From Azospirillum cavernae (lineage in GTDB: Bacteria > Pseudomonadota > Alphaproteobacteria > Azospirillales > Azospirillaceae): a DNA stretch of 64,000 nucleotides. The position numbers and the translations under genes are program-made. Below, one piece after another: positions 46,633 to 55,646 of the stretch; position 1 is the first letter of the stretch, and each line of letters starts with the position of its first letter. The DNA is taken from NCBI RefSeq assembly GCF_003590795.1, contig NZ_QYUL01000002.1, positions 1,295,001 to 1,359,000 of the forward strand. The letters are read 5' to 3'. The notes under the pieces were generated by a model. The model was not told the DNA's origin. It searched no databases and was given only the letters and a program-made list of their open reading frames with translations.

Positions 46633-49371
46633 ATGGAATTCTTTGCGCTGCTTCTGGTGATCGGCTTTGTCGTTCTCCGCATGGACCGTCGGCTGCGGGA
46701 TCAAGCCAAGGCCATCGACGACTTGCGCCAGACCGTGGCCCGCCTGTCGGCGCAGGCCGGAGCGACGCCCGCCGTCGCCGACCTTGCCCCGGACATCGTC
46801 CCGGACCCCGCCGCCGCCCTGCCGCCCGTTTCCGACGAGATCACCGTCGCCCCTCTGGCCGACGAGGCTCCGCCAGAACCGCCGCCGCCACCAGCGACTC
46901 CCGCGCCGCCCGCCCGTCCGCTGTGGCGCGACCTGGAGGAATCGCTGGCCTCGCGCTGGTTGATCTGGCTGGGTGGGGCGACGATGGCCTTGGCCGCCGC
47001 CTTTTTCATCAAGCTGTCGGTCGAGCATGGCTGGCTGGGGCCGGGCGTCCGCGTGGCGTTGGGGCTGGTGAGCGGGGCTGGCTTGATCGTCGGCGGCGAG
47101 TGGTTGCGTCGCCAGCCGACGCAGCGCGCCTTCGCCGCGCTTCACCCCGATTATGTGCCGATGGCCTTGACCGGCGCCGGTCTGTTCGCCGCCTTCGCCA
47201 GCGTCTATGGCGGTTACGCCCTGTTCGGCCTGTTCGATCCGCTGGTCGCCTTCGCCCTGCTGGCGGCGCTGTCCCTGAGCGGCGTGGCGCTGTCGCTGTT
47301 GCAAGGGCCGTTCATCGCCGCGCTGGGGTTGCTGGCCGGATTCGTCACGCCGATGCTGGTGTCGTCGGGCAACCCGATGGCCTGGGGGCTGTTCCCCTAT
47401 CTGCTGGCGCTGAACGCGGCGGGCGTGGCGCTGGTGCTGTGGCGCGAATGGCGCTGGCTGGGTTGGGGAACGCTGATCGGCGCGGCGGGCTGGCCCGCCC
47501 TGTGGCTGAGCGACGTGTGGACGCCGGGCGACGCGCTGGCGGTCGGGCTGTATGTGACGCTGTCCGCCGCGCTGTTCCTGACGCCCGCCCTGCTCAGCCG
47601 CTGGATCGACGCGGAGCCGGTGGCGCCGCCGCCGCCCGCTGTCGGCTGGCGCGCCGCTTTGCCCTCCTGGTTTCGCCGTCACCGTCGTCACCCGCTGGAC
47701 CGGCTGGCGATGACGGCGGCGCGGGTGTTCGCCATCCTGATGCTGTGCCTGGTGTGGACGGACGAGCATGGCGACGCGGCTTTGAGCCTGCTGGCCCTGT
47801 TCGCGCTGGGCGGGCTGGTCGCCGGGCGGCGGGTGGAGCGGTTGGCCGGGCTGGCCTGGGTCGCCGGGCTGGTGGTGTGGATGGTGCTGGCCGTGTGGAA
47901 TTTGCCCTCTCTGCCCAACCCGTGGCTCCCCCTCACCCCCGATGGCCGTCCGCTGGTCGAGGGGGTTCCGAGGGATCTGCTGGATCCGATTCAACGCGCC
48001 ATCTGGGCGACGGCGGGCTTCGCCGCGCTGTTTGGCGTCGGCGGCTTTGTCGCCATGCTGGGCGCGCGGCGGGTCGCGTTGTGGGCGTCGCTGTCGGCGC
48101 TGTTGCCGCTGGCCTTGCTGGCCACCCTCTACGCCCAGCTTGAACCCGACCGTTCAGCGGTGGAATGGCCCGCCGCCGCCGTCGCGCTGGCGGCGCTGCT
48201 GGTCGCCGCCGTCACGCCCCTGGCCCGCCAGCGCGGCGCGCGGGCGGACGCCGATCTGGCGCTGGCCGCGTTGGCGGCGGGGGCTGTCGGGGCGATGACG
48301 CTGGGCGCGACGATGATCCTGCGCGACGCGTGGCTGACGGTGGCGCTGGCCGCGCAAGTGCCGGTTCTGGCGTGGCTGGAGCGTCATTTCACCCTGCGCG
48401 AGCTGCGCCGCGTCGCCTTTCTGGTCGCTGTGGTCGTGCTGGCCCGGCTGGCGCTGAATCCGCTGGTGTTGGAGTACAAGGGGATCGCCTGGATCTTCTA
48501 CGGCTACGGCCTGCCCGCCCTGGGCTTCCTGGCGGCGGCGCGCTGGATGCGGCAGGCCCCGGACGACAAGGCCGACGATCTGACGGTGATGGTGCTGGAG
48601 GCCGGGGCGCTGATCTTCACCACCCTGCTGGCGTCGCTGGCGGTCCATCGTTGGATGGTCGCCGACCTGACCGACCGGCCATCCAGCTTGGTCGAGGCGT
48701 CGTTGCACACGCTGTCTTGGCTGGGCCTGGCGCTGCTGCTGACGGTGGATCGGCGCTGGAGCCTGCGCCCGGTGGCGCGTTGGGGGCGGCGTCTGCTGCT
48801 GGCGCTGGCGGCGGGGATGGCGCTCATCGTCCATCTGGGCGGCTTCAACCCGCTGTGGAGCGGCGAATCGGTGGGCGAGTGGCTGCTGGTCAACCGCCTG
48901 CTGCTGGCCTATGGCGCGCCCGCCGCGCTGATGACGCTGATTTTGTGGGTCGATCCTCTGCGGTCGGCGGAGCTGCGCCGGGGGCTGTCGGCGCTGGTCG
49001 GCGCGCTGCTGGCGGCCAATCTGGCCCTTGAGATCCGGCGCGTCTTCCAGGGGCCGGTGCTGTCGGGCGGCGGCCTGTCGGACGCCGAATGGTACAGCTA
49101 TTCCGCCGCCTTCCTGATCGTGGCGGTGCTGCTGCTGGTCGCGGCGTTGCGCTTCGGCTGGGGCGGCATGCGCCATGTCGGTCTGGCCCTGCTGCTGGTC
49201 GTGGTCGCCAAGGTGTTCGTCAGCGACATGGAGGGGCTGACCGGCCTGTACCGCGTCGCCTCCTTCCTCGGCTTGGGCGTTTGTCTGGTCGGCGTCGGTT
49301 TCCTCTACCAGCGCCTGCGCGGGCCGTCAGTCGCAGCGGCGGACAATCCGGCGGACGAACAGACGCATTGA
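46633..49371 (+). CDS. DUF2339 polytopic membrane protein
   Basis: A 912-residue protein from ATG 46633 (an in-frame TTG at 46606 is weaker). A short N-terminal helix and a coiled-coil-like stretch with a Pro-rich linker (about 45-95) precede more than twenty membrane helices, with only short loops. SRWLIWLGGATMALAAAFFIKLSVEHGWLGPGVRV is the DUF2339 hallmark. The end GLALLLVVVAKVFVSDMEGLTGLYRVASFLGLGVCLVGVGFLYQRL also fits. Function is unknown; roles in envelope or polysaccharide handling have been guessed. Confidence 0.92.
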   Translation: MEFFALLLVIGFVVLRMDRRLRDQAKAIDDLRQTVARLSAQAGATPAVADLAPDIVPDPAAALPPVSDEITVAPLADEAPPEPPPPPATPAPPARPLWRDLEESLASRWLIWLGGATMALAAAFFIKLSVEHGWLGPGVRVALGLVSGAGLIVGGEWLRRQPTQRAFAALHPDYVPMALTGAGLFAAFASVYGGYALFGLFDPLVAFALLAALSLSGVALSLLQGPFIAALGLLAGFVTPMLVSSGNPMAWGLFPYLLALNAAGVALVLWREWRWLGWGTLIGAAGWPALWLSDVWTPGDALAVGLYVTLSAALFLTPALLSRWIDAEPVAPPPPAVGWRAALPSWFRRHRRHPLDRLAMTAARVFAILMLCLVWTDEHGDAALSLLALFALGGLVAGRRVERLAGLAWVAGLVVWMVLAVWNLPSLPNPWLPLTPDGRPLVEGVPRDLLDPIQRAIWATAGFAALFGVGGFVAMLGARRVALWASLSALLPLALLATLYAQLEPDRSAVEWPAAAVALAALLVAAVTPLARQRGARADADLALAALAAGAVGAMTLGATMILRDAWLTVALAAQVPVLAWLERHFTLRELRRVAFLVAVVVLARLALNPLVLEYKGIAWIFYGYGLPALGFLAAARWMRQAPDDKADDLTVMVLEAGALIFTTLLASLAVHRWMVADLTDRPSSLVEASLHTLSWLGLALLLTVDRRWSLRPVARWGRRLLLALAAGMALIVHLGGFNPLWSGESVGEWLLVNRLLLAYGAPAALMTLILWVDPLRSAELRRGLSALVGALLAANLALEIRRVFQGPVLSGGGLSDAEWYSYSAAFLIVAVLLLVAALRFGWGGMRHVGLALLLVVVAKVFVSDMEGLTGLYRVASFLGLGVCLVGVGFLYQRLRGPSVAAADNPADEQTH

Positions 49372-49443
49372 CAGCGGCGCGGCGGCGCGCTCCCCTTTGG
49401 CCGGGCGGCAAGACCCGCTTGGCGCAAGACAGGAGCATCCGCG

Positions 49444-50754
49444 ATGGCCCCGGCACCCGACGCTTACCCCATCGACCCGAACGGCGAGGTCGGCTTCACC
49501 GTCGAGGCCGCGCGCATGAAGTTCGGCCCCGGCATGCTGGCCGAGCTGGGCGGCGACGCCCAGGCGCTGGGCATGCAGCGGGTGGCGCTGTTCACCGACC
49601 CGCGCGTGGCGGCGACCGCCCCCTTCGCGGCGGGTCTGGCCTCGTTGAAGGCCGCCGGGCTGGACGTGGTGGTGTTCGACGCCTGTCGGGTGGAGCCGAC
49701 CAGCGCGTCCTTTCTGGAGGCCGCCGCCTTCGCCGCCGACGGCGATTTCGACGGTTACGTCTCCATCGGCGGCGGGTCGGTGATCGACACCGCCAAGGCG
49801 GCCAACCTTTACGCCACCTACCCGGCGGAGTTCCTGGCCTACGTCAACAAGCCGTTGGGGGAGGGCCGCCCGGTCCCCGGCCCGGTCAAGCCGCACATCG
49901 CCTGCCCGACCACCTGCGGCACCGGCAGCGAAACCACCGGCGTCGCCATCTTCGACCATGTGGAAAAACAGGTGAAGACCGGCATTTCCTCCCGCCATTT
50001 GCGCCCGACGCTGGCGGTGGTCGATCCGCGCACCATCGACAGCCTGCCCCCCGGCGCCATCGCCGCCACCGGATTCGACGTGCTGACCCACGCGATTGAA
50101 AGCCACACGGCGCGGCCCTACCGCACCCGTCCCCGGCCGGAGAACTCCACCCTGCGCCCGCCCTATCAGGGGGCGAATCCCTGGTCGGACATCGGCAGCC
50201 TTCAGGCGATCCGGCTGGGCGGCCAATGGCTGGAGCGCGCCGTCAACGACCCCGCCGATTCGGAAGCCCGCGACGCCCTGATGTTCGCGGCGACGCTGGC
50301 CGGTCTGGCCTTCGGCAACGCGGGCGTTCACATCCCGCACGCCATGTCCTATTCGGTGGCCGGGATGAATCACAGCTTCACCGCCACGGGCTACGAGGCG
50401 GTGGACCCGATGGTGCCGCACGGCGTCTCGGTGGTTCTGAACGCCCCCGCCGCCTTCCGCTTCACCGGCCCCGCCGCCCCCGCCGCCCATCTCCGCGCGG
50501 CGGACGCCCTGGGGGCCGACACGCGCGGGGCCAGCCCAGAGGATGGCGGCGAGCTGCTCGCCACCCGCCTGATCGCCATGATGCGCGCCACCGGCCTGCC
50601 GAATGGCCTGTCGGCGCTGGGCTATGGCGAGGCCGACATTCCCGGTCTGGTGACGGGCGCGTCCGCCCAACAACGCCTGCTGACCATCGCCCCCCGCCCG
50701 GTGTCCGACGAGGATCTGCGGGGGTTGTACCGGGATGCGATGCGTTATTGGTGA
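49444..50754 (+). CDS. Iron-containing alcohol dehydrogenase, hydroxyacid-oxoacid transhydrogenase-like
   Basis: A 436-residue type III ADH. The NAD-binding GGGSVIDTAKAANLYATYP, the CPTTCGTGSETTGVAIFD segment and metal-ligand positions D260-like GFDVLTHAIES, HIPHAMSYSVAG and PHGVSVVLNAP are visible. The MNHSFTATGYEAVDPMVPHGVSVVL stretch and FRFTGPAAP closely follow the ADHFE1 (HOT) type, which interconverts 4-hydroxybutyrate and 2-oxoglutarate. The exact substrate is inferred only from that resemblance. It follows the DUF2339 gene by 72 bp. Its 3' end overlaps the convergent TPR gene by 10 bp. Confidence 0.9.
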   Translation: MAPAPDAYPIDPNGEVGFTVEAARMKFGPGMLAELGGDAQALGMQRVALFTDPRVAATAPFAAGLASLKAAGLDVVVFDACRVEPTSASFLEAAAFAADGDFDGYVSIGGGSVIDTAKAANLYATYPAEFLAYVNKPLGEGRPVPGPVKPHIACPTTCGTGSETTGVAIFDHVEKQVKTGISSRHLRPTLAVVDPRTIDSLPPGAIAATGFDVLTHAIESHTARPYRTRPRPENSTLRPPYQGANPWSDIGSLQAIRLGGQWLERAVNDPADSEARDALMFAATLAGLAFGNAGVHIPHAMSYSVAGMNHSFTATGYEAVDPMVPHGVSVVLNAPAAFRFTGPAAPAAHLRAADALGADTRGASPEDGGELLATRLIAMMRATGLPNGLSALGYGEADIPGLVTGASAQQRLLTIAPRPVSDEDLRGLYRDAMRYW

Positions 50755-52706
50755 GGGGGTGAGTCATCCGCGTCGCCTTCCAGTTTGGCGAGGGTGGCGC
50801 GGGCGTTGGCGAGGTTTTTGGTTGTGCCTTTGATGTAGTAGTCGGCTCCCGCCGCGCGGAACATGGCCAACGCCGCGTCCTGCGCGGCGACGGCCTGTTT
50901 GGCGATGCCTACATCGCGGTTTCGCTCCGCCAACCGCCGCAGCGCGTTGCCCATGTTGCTCTGTGTCATCGCCCAATCGAGAGGGACGCGCCCTTGGGTG
51001 CGTTCGCGCAGGGCGCTTCGGTAGGCATCTACGGCCTCCGTCAGCCACCCGGTTCCGCTCTCGCGCTCCCCGAGCCTTGCGAGAGCGGTTCCGAGATTGT
51101 TTTGCGTCGCGGCCCAAGCGAGGGGGACGCGCTCTTGGGTGTGTTCGCGCAAGGCGTTTCGGTAGGCATCAACGGCCTCGGTCAGCCGCCCGGTTCCGCT
51201 CTCGCGCGCCCCGAGCCTTGCGAGGGCGCTTCCGAGATTGTTTTGCGTCATGGCCCAATCGAGGGGGACGCGCTCTTGGGTGTATTCGCGCAAGGCGTTT
51301 TGGTAGGCGTCGATGGCCTCGGTCAGCCGCCCGGTTCCGCTCTCGCGCTCCCCGAGCGTTGCGAGGGCGTTTCCGAGATTGTTTTGCGTCCTAGCCCAAT
51401 CGAGGGGGACGCGCTCTTGGGTGTGTTCGCGCAAGGCGTTTCGGTAGGCCTCGACGGCCTCGGTCAACCGCCCGGTTCCGCTCTCGCGCTCCCCGAGCGC
51501 CCGGAGGGCGTTTCCGAGATTGTTTTGTGTCATGGCCCAATCGAGGGGGGCGCGCTCTTGGGTGCGTTCGCGCAAGGCGTTTTGGAAGGCCTCGACGGCC
51601 TCGGTCAGCCGCCCGGTTCCGCTCTCGCGCTCCCCGAGCCTCCAGAGGGCGTTTCCGAGATTGTTTTGTGTCATGGCCCAATCGAGGGGGGCGCGCTCTT
51701 GGGTGCGTTCGCGCAAGGCGTTTTGGAAGGCTTCGACGGCCTCGGTCAGCCGCCCGGTTCCGCTCTCGCGCTCCCCGAGCGTCTGGAGGGCGATTCCGAG
51801 ATTGTTTTGGATGCGGCTCCACAGGGCGGGGTGGCGGTCTTGCGGCGGCAGCGCCTCGCGGTAGCGGGCGATGGCGCGGCGCAGGGCGTCGTTGTCGCCC
51901 CGCTCCTCGCCGTGATGCCGCAGGGCGTCGGCGGAATCGGTGAGATAGTGGCCGCGCGCCTCGGTATCCCCGGCGGGCAGCAAATTGGCGGCGGCGAGGA
52001 AATGGTCGGCGGCGGCTAAGTGGTCGAAGCGCAGTTCGCTCAACTGTCCGCGTTCGGCGCGGGTGGCGGCTTGGCGGCGGGCGAGGGCGTCGGCGTTGGC
52101 TTGCGCCTTGGCGTGGGCGGCGGCTTGCTCCTCTTCGATGGTGGCGAGGAGCTGGTCGGCGCGGTCGTATTCGCCCTGTTCGATGGCGGCGCGGGCGTCG
52201 GACAGGCGTTGCGGGTCGTCCGGCGAATCGAGTCGCAGGGCCTCCAGACGCTCCAACGCCTCGCGGTGGCGCAGGGCGATCTCGGCCAGCTTGGCCCCGA
52301 GTTGTTCGGGGGGAACCTCCTGTTCGCGCAGGATGGCGAAGAAGGACGACAGCGCCGCCTGGCTCCGCGTGCCGTACAGCGCGGCGGCGGCTTGCGCCTC
52401 CGAGGCTGGGGACAGGTCGCGGACCCCGGCGAAAATGGCGGCGATCTGTTCGGGGGTCGGGCCGTTGTTCGTCGTGATGCTGTTGCCGGTCATCGACCCG
52501 CCCGCGCCAACGCCGCCATTGCCGACGCTGACGTTGTTTCCGCCGGGGAGCGGCGTGTCCGCTTTGGTTTTGCGCCGCCAAACCCAGCCGACCATGCCCG
52601 CCGCGAGCGGTGGGATGGCGAGAAGCGCAGACAGCGCCCCCGCATATTGCTCTGTGTTGAGCCACGCCCAGATTGTTTCGGCGAGAGTGGACATCATATC
52701 GGGCAT
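50745..52706 (-). CDS. Membrane-anchored tetratricopeptide-repeat protein
   Basis: A 653-residue protein from ATG 52706 (ATGs at 52697 and 52694 and an upstream frame to 52784 are alternatives). One N-terminal helix (LSALLAIPPLAAGMVGWVW) is followed by a Gly/Asn-rich linker with GGNNVSVGNGGVGAGG, a helical region (130-330) and six almost identical 47-residue units of the type LGERESGTGRLTEAV. A degenerate seventh unit and a short tail end the protein. TPR arrays of this '...PLDWAMTQNNLG' kind are common in proteobacteria and bind proteins. The partner is unknown. Confidence 0.9.
   Translation of the reverse strand: MPDMMSTLAETIWAWLNTEQYAGALSALLAIPPLAAGMVGWVWRRKTKADTPLPGGNNVSVGNGGVGAGGSMTGNSITTNNGPTPEQIAAIFAGVRDLSPASEAQAAAALYGTRSQAALSSFFAILREQEVPPEQLGAKLAEIALRHREALERLEALRLDSPDDPQRLSDARAAIEQGEYDRADQLLATIEEEQAAAHAKAQANADALARRQAATRAERGQLSELRFDHLAAADHFLAAANLLPAGDTEARGHYLTDSADALRHHGEERGDNDALRRAIARYREALPPQDRHPALWSRIQNNLGIALQTLGERESGTGRLTEAVEAFQNALRERTQERAPLDWAMTQNNLGNALWRLGERESGTGRLTEAVEAFQNALRERTQERAPLDWAMTQNNLGNALRALGERESGTGRLTEAVEAYRNALREHTQERVPLDWARTQNNLGNALATLGERESGTGRLTEAIDAYQNALREYTQERVPLDWAMTQNNLGSALARLGARESGTGRLTEAVDAYRNALREHTQERVPLAWAATQNNLGTALARLGERESGTGWLTEAVDAYRSALRERTQGRVPLDWAMTQSNMGNALRRLAERNRDVGIAKQAVAAQDAALAMFRAAGADYYIKGTTKNLANARATLAKLEGDADDSPPHQ
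50961..51806 (-). repeat. Six tandem 141-bp repeats in the TPR gene
   Basis: The marker GGTTCCGCTCTCGCG recurs at 51051, 51192, 51333, 51474, 51615 and 51756, an exact 141-bp period. Nucleotide identity between units is high, including at many third positions, which suggests recent duplication or gene conversion. Confidence 0.9.
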
Positions 52707-52794
52707 GGCGACGCGCGTTTCCGGCTGTGGCTGCGCGCATCGTGCCATGTGGATGGATGGAACAACAAGCGTCGCGTGTTTCACGCCCGCCGGG

Positions 52795-52935
52795 TTCCCT
52801 CTCCCGTTTCGGGAGAGGGAAGGGGCCCATGCGACCGCATGGGAAGGGTGACGGGGTGGTCGGGGGCGGGGGTTTATTCTTGCGACCCCCTCACCCGGCG
52901 CTGCGCGCCACCCTCTCCCGCTTGCGGGAGAGGGG
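52795..52935. repeat. Palindromic elements upstream of the TPR gene
   Basis: A hairpin TTCCCTCTCCCG-TTT-CGGGAGAGGGAA (52795-52821) and, 70 bp on, CCCCTCACCCGGCG ... CCCTCTCCCGC-TT-GCGGGAGAGGG. They share the CCCTCTCCCGC core with the other elements. The surrounding gap 52707-53042 (336 bp) has no other recognisable gene. Confidence 0.75.
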
Positions 52936-53042
52936 AAACGGCGTGTGGGACGGGGCGGGGGACGCTTGGTTTTTTGGCGGATCGTTGCTCGGGACGTGCG
53001 GACGATATAGGAATTATACCCTATGTTTGCCCGGAGTTCCCC

Positions 53043-53137
53043 ATGCTCGCCAACGACCGCTTTCCCGCCCTGTTCACCGTTTCCGTCCGCCGCGCCGCGA
53101 CGGGCGCGGTTGAACGGATGGAACAGGTGAACAGCGC
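53043..53137 (+). pseudogene. Possible gene start cut off by the IS element
   Basis: An ATG at 53043 opens a frame (LANDRFPALFTVSVRRAA ...) that runs into the left end of the IS3-type element. An AT-rich, dyad-like stretch (ATAGG ... CCTAT) lies upstream, as a promoter might. After removing the IS and one target copy, the frame continues past 54543 but shows no recognisable protein. It is offered as a possibility only. Confidence 0.3.
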
Positions 53138-53179
53138 TGGAATGCCCCCCAATTTTGAGACTCTGCTAAAGTGTTCCGG
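53138..53179. repeat. Left terminal inverted repeat of the IS element
   Basis: 42 bp, beginning TGGAATGCCCCCCA and ending TAAAGTGTTCCGG. It matches the reverse complement of 54497-54538 at about three quarters of positions, with the outer TGGA, the C-run and TGTTCCGG identical. Confidence 0.9.
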
Positions 53180-53199
53180 CTCTCTTTGGGAGAGGACGG

Positions 53200-53628
53200 A
53201 TGGGAGAGAAGCGAAGTGTTGAGTTCAAGGTTTCTCTGGTTCGTCGGCTTGAGGCTGGCGAGCGGGTGACGGACCTCGAACGAGAAAGTGGTGTGTTCCG
53301 TTCGCAAATTTACCGCTGGCGGGCGTCTTTTGCTCGCGATGGGGAGGCTGGGTTGGAGCGCGCTCCCGGTCGTCAGCGTGGCTATCGGCGGTCAGGGGCG
53401 GTTGAGGGAACGGCGCCGGAGGTTCCTGCTCCCGGCGCGCCGTCGGAAGCTGCTTTGGCTCAGCTTGGGCCGGAGGCGCGCGCCTGGGTGTCGGCGCTTG
53501 AGCGGACGGTCGCGCGTCAACAACTGGAATTGGATTTTTTCAGCGAAGCCTTGCAGCGGGTCGAGGAGTCGCGCCGGTCGATGAACGCGGCTGGCGAGAG
53601 GGCGTCTACGCCGCCATCCAGGCGATGA
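53200..53628 (+). CDS. IS3-family transposase OrfA
   Basis: A 142-residue protein with an N-terminal HTH_Tnp_1-type helix-turn-helix (FKVSLVRRLEAGERVTDLERESGVFRSQIYRWRASF) and a C-terminal helix with Leu/Val heptads (ALERTVARQQLELDFFSEAL) typical of the leucine-zipper part of IS3 OrfA. Its end overlaps orfB by 4 bp in the -1 frame, as usual for the family, where programmed frameshifting can make an OrfAB fusion. Confidence 0.92.
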   Translation: MGEKRSVEFKVSLVRRLEAGERVTDLERESGVFRSQIYRWRASFARDGEAGLERAPGRQRGYRRSGAVEGTAPEVPAPGAPSEAALAQLGPEARAWVSALERTVARQQLELDFFSEALQRVEESRRSMNAAGERASTPPSRR

Positions 53629-54491
53629 CGCAGCGGCAAGGCAGGCTTTCGGTGGAGCGGATGTGCGGCTTGGCCCAGGTGAGCCGGGCCGGTTTCTACC
53701 GGCATTGGCGGGAGCGCGCTCCGAGGGCGGAGGATACGGACCTGCGCGACGCGATCCAGCGCTTGGCGTTGGCGCATCGGCATTACGGTTATCGGCGGAT
53801 CACGGCGCTGCTGCGCCGTGAGGGGCGGCTGGCGAACCACAAGCGGGTGCTGAGGCTGATGCGGGAGGACAATCTGCTGAGCCTGCGGCGGGCGGCGTTC
53901 GCGCCGACGACGACGGACAGCCGTCATGACTTTCCGGTTTGGCCCAACCTGGCGCGCCGCCTGGCGTTGAGCGGGCCGAACCAGCTGTGGGTGGCCGACA
54001 TCACCTATGTCCGGCTGGGCGGGGAGTTCGCCTATCTGGCGGTGGTGCTGGACGCCTGGTCCCGCCGGGTGATCGGTTGGGCGTTGGCCGACCATCTGCG
54101 CGCGGAACTGGCGCTGGAGGCGCTGGACGGCGCCTTGGCCGCGCGGGGAACGGGACCGATGGTTCACCACTCCGATCGTGGCGTCCAGTACGCCTGCCGG
54201 GCCTACATCGAGCGTCTGGAGGCCCACGGCGTCCAGCCAAGCATGAGCCGCGTGGGCTGCCCTTACGACAACGCCATGGCTGAAAGCTTCATGAAGACGC
54301 TCAAGACCGAAGAAGTCGATGGCCGCAGCTACGCCGACATCGCCCAAGCGCGCGCTTGCATCGACCGTTTCATCGACGAGGCGTACAATCGACAACGTCT
54401 CCACTCGGCCCTCGCTTACAGCCCGCCGGTCGAGTTCGAGGAAAAATCGCCGCCACCAGGGCCGGGCGGCCGCCCGGCCCTGGTGGCATGA
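53625..54491 (+). CDS. IS3-family transposase OrfB (DDE integrase core)
   Basis: A 288-residue protein. The N-terminal HTH_21-type region (HRHYGYRRITALLRREG, NHKRVLRLMREDNLL) precedes an rve integrase core with D125 (LWVADITYV), D184 (HHSDRGVQYA) and E220 (NAMAESFMKTLK). The spacing D184-x35-E220 is the classic DD35E. A C-terminal YNRQRLHSALAYSPPVEFE ends the family match. No stop or frameshift is seen. Confidence 0.95.
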   Translation: MTQRQGRLSVERMCGLAQVSRAGFYRHWRERAPRAEDTDLRDAIQRLALAHRHYGYRRITALLRREGRLANHKRVLRLMREDNLLSLRRAAFAPTTTDSRHDFPVWPNLARRLALSGPNQLWVADITYVRLGGEFAYLAVVLDAWSRRVIGWALADHLRAELALEALDGALAARGTGPMVHHSDRGVQYACRAYIERLEAHGVQPSMSRVGCPYDNAMAESFMKTLKTEEVDGRSYADIAQARACIDRFIDEAYNRQRLHSALAYSPPVEFEEKSPPPGPGGRPALVA

Positions 54492-54496
54492 CCATG

Positions 54497-54538
54497 CCGG
54501 AACATTTTATCGACGTCTCAAAGATGGGGGGCGGTCCA
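54497..54538. repeat. Right terminal inverted repeat of the IS element
   Basis: 42 bp whose reverse complement begins TGGACCGCCCCCCA and ends TAAAATGTTCCGG, the partner of the left repeat. It starts 5 bp after the orfB stop codon. Confidence 0.9.
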
Positions 54539-54542
54539 GCGC

Positions 54543-54858
54543 CCCGAAAACTGTTTCACAGCGTTTCAAACGTTCCATTCGCCCCGCGCCCGTCCCCTCT
54601 CCCCGGTGGACGCCACCGCGCCGCCGAGGGCGCTCGACCACGCCGCGCCGCGACGCCGGAAAGCACGAATGGCGGCGTCTCTGCGAAAATTTATCCTGGA
54701 AATTCAATGTCTTCAAGCGGATCGCGCGGCGCTCTGAAATCGCCGTTGGAGGTGATGTCGGCGGGTTCTATAATCCGACCGGACGGCGTTCGTTCGCGGC
54801 GCCGGTGTTCGGGTGTGGAACAACGCATCTGTCAAACAGGACCGAGAGTGCAGCCTTC
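54543..54858. other. Gene-free stretch between the IS element and the glycosyltransferase
   Basis: 316 bp in which no frame resembles a protein. It may hold the remains of whatever the IS element entered and the promoter of the glycosyltransferase gene. I see no convincing promoter pair. Confidence 0.5.
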
Positions 54859-55602
54859 ATGACCGCGTCGCTTTCCTTCACCATCGTCGTGCCCGCCTAC
54901 AACGCCGCCGACACCATCGGCGACACTCTGGCCAGCATCCGCGAGGCGGTTCGTTTTGCCTGCGACAAGCGGGCTGTCGGCGCCTGCGACGTGATCGTCG
55001 TCGATGATCGCTCCACCGACGACAGCGTGGCCATCGCGGTGGCCCACGACGCGCCCGACCTGCCGATTCGTGTCCTTCATCACACGGAAAACCAGGGGGC
55101 TGGCTGCGCCCGCAACACCGGGGCGGCACAGGCGACGGGAGACATCCTGTGCTTTCTGGACGCCGACGATCAATATCTGCCGTCTCATCTGGCGGTGTGC
55201 GCCGGAGCCTTCGGTCAGCGGCCGGACATTGATTTCGTCTGCACCCGCTTCACCACAAGCCGCCCCATCGACCCAAGCTGGATCCCGGCGATCTCCGCCG
55301 CCGCCATCGGTCCCTTCGCGATCCGCCGCGCCGCCCACGCGCGCATCGGCGGCTTTCCCCCTTTGCGCAATTTCGAGGACACCTTTTACCGCCGTTTGGC
55401 CGACAAGATTCTGGTCGGTTGGTATGTGGGCAATGAGACGGCGGTCTATGTCTGGCGTCCGGGAAATTCGTTTGATCGGCAATGGGCAAAGTTCCAAGCG
55501 CCCTGTTCGGAGGCCGCTCTGACGCCAGGGGACATGCCGCCCGACGCTGTGACCGCCGCGTTCAACCAACGGCTGGCTTCCCTTTTGCGGCCAGCGCCCT
55601 GA
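54859..55602 (+). CDS. Family 2 glycosyltransferase
   Basis: A 247-residue GT-A fold enzyme from ATG 54859. The N-terminal nucleotide-binding strand is SFTIVVPAYNAADTIGDTLASI, the VIVVDDRSTDDSV motif follows, then GAGCARNTGAAQATGDILCFLDADDQY carries the metal-binding DAD. The short C-terminal half has HARIGGFPPLRNFEDTFYRRLA. GT2 enzymes transfer sugars to polysaccharide, lipid or protein acceptors; the acceptor is unknown. It is isolated: the IS element is upstream and a convergent acyl-CoA dehydrogenase downstream. Confidence 0.9.
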   Translation: MTASLSFTIVVPAYNAADTIGDTLASIREAVRFACDKRAVGACDVIVVDDRSTDDSVAIAVAHDAPDLPIRVLHHTENQGAGCARNTGAAQATGDILCFLDADDQYLPSHLAVCAGAFGQRPDIDFVCTRFTTSRPIDPSWIPAISAAAIGPFAIRRAAHARIGGFPPLRNFEDTFYRRLADKILVGWYVGNETAVYVWRPGNSFDRQWAKFQAPCSEAALTPGDMPPDAVTAAFNQRLASLLRPAP

Positions 55603-55605
55603 CGC

Positions 55606-55638
55606 AACCCCTCTCCTCCCGAGGGAAGGAGAGGGGTT
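55606..55638. repeat. Hairpin between the glycosyltransferase and acyl-CoA dehydrogenase genes
   Basis: AACCCCTCTCC ... GGAGAGGGGTT, 11-bp arms around TCCCGAGGGAA. It shares the CCCTCTCC core with the palindromic elements and lies between convergent genes, so it may serve as a terminator for both. Confidence 0.6.
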
Positions 55639-55646
55639 TGGGGTGG

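Larger units (their letters stand above)
53138..54538 (+). mobile_element. IS3-family insertion sequence, about 1401 bp
   Basis: Two overlapping ORFs (orfA/orfB) are bounded by 42-bp imperfect inverted repeats that begin TGGA..GCCCCCCA and end TGTTCCGG. The bases just outside both ends are GCGC (53134-53137 and 54539-54542), a likely 4-bp target duplication. Both ORFs are intact and the DDE triad is present, so the element looks potentially active or recently so. Confidence 0.93.

Noticed and set aside
50961..51806. Regular repeats that might be taken for a CRISPR or satellite array
   Set aside because: The period is 141 bp with no distinct spacers, and the units encode TPR helices in frame.
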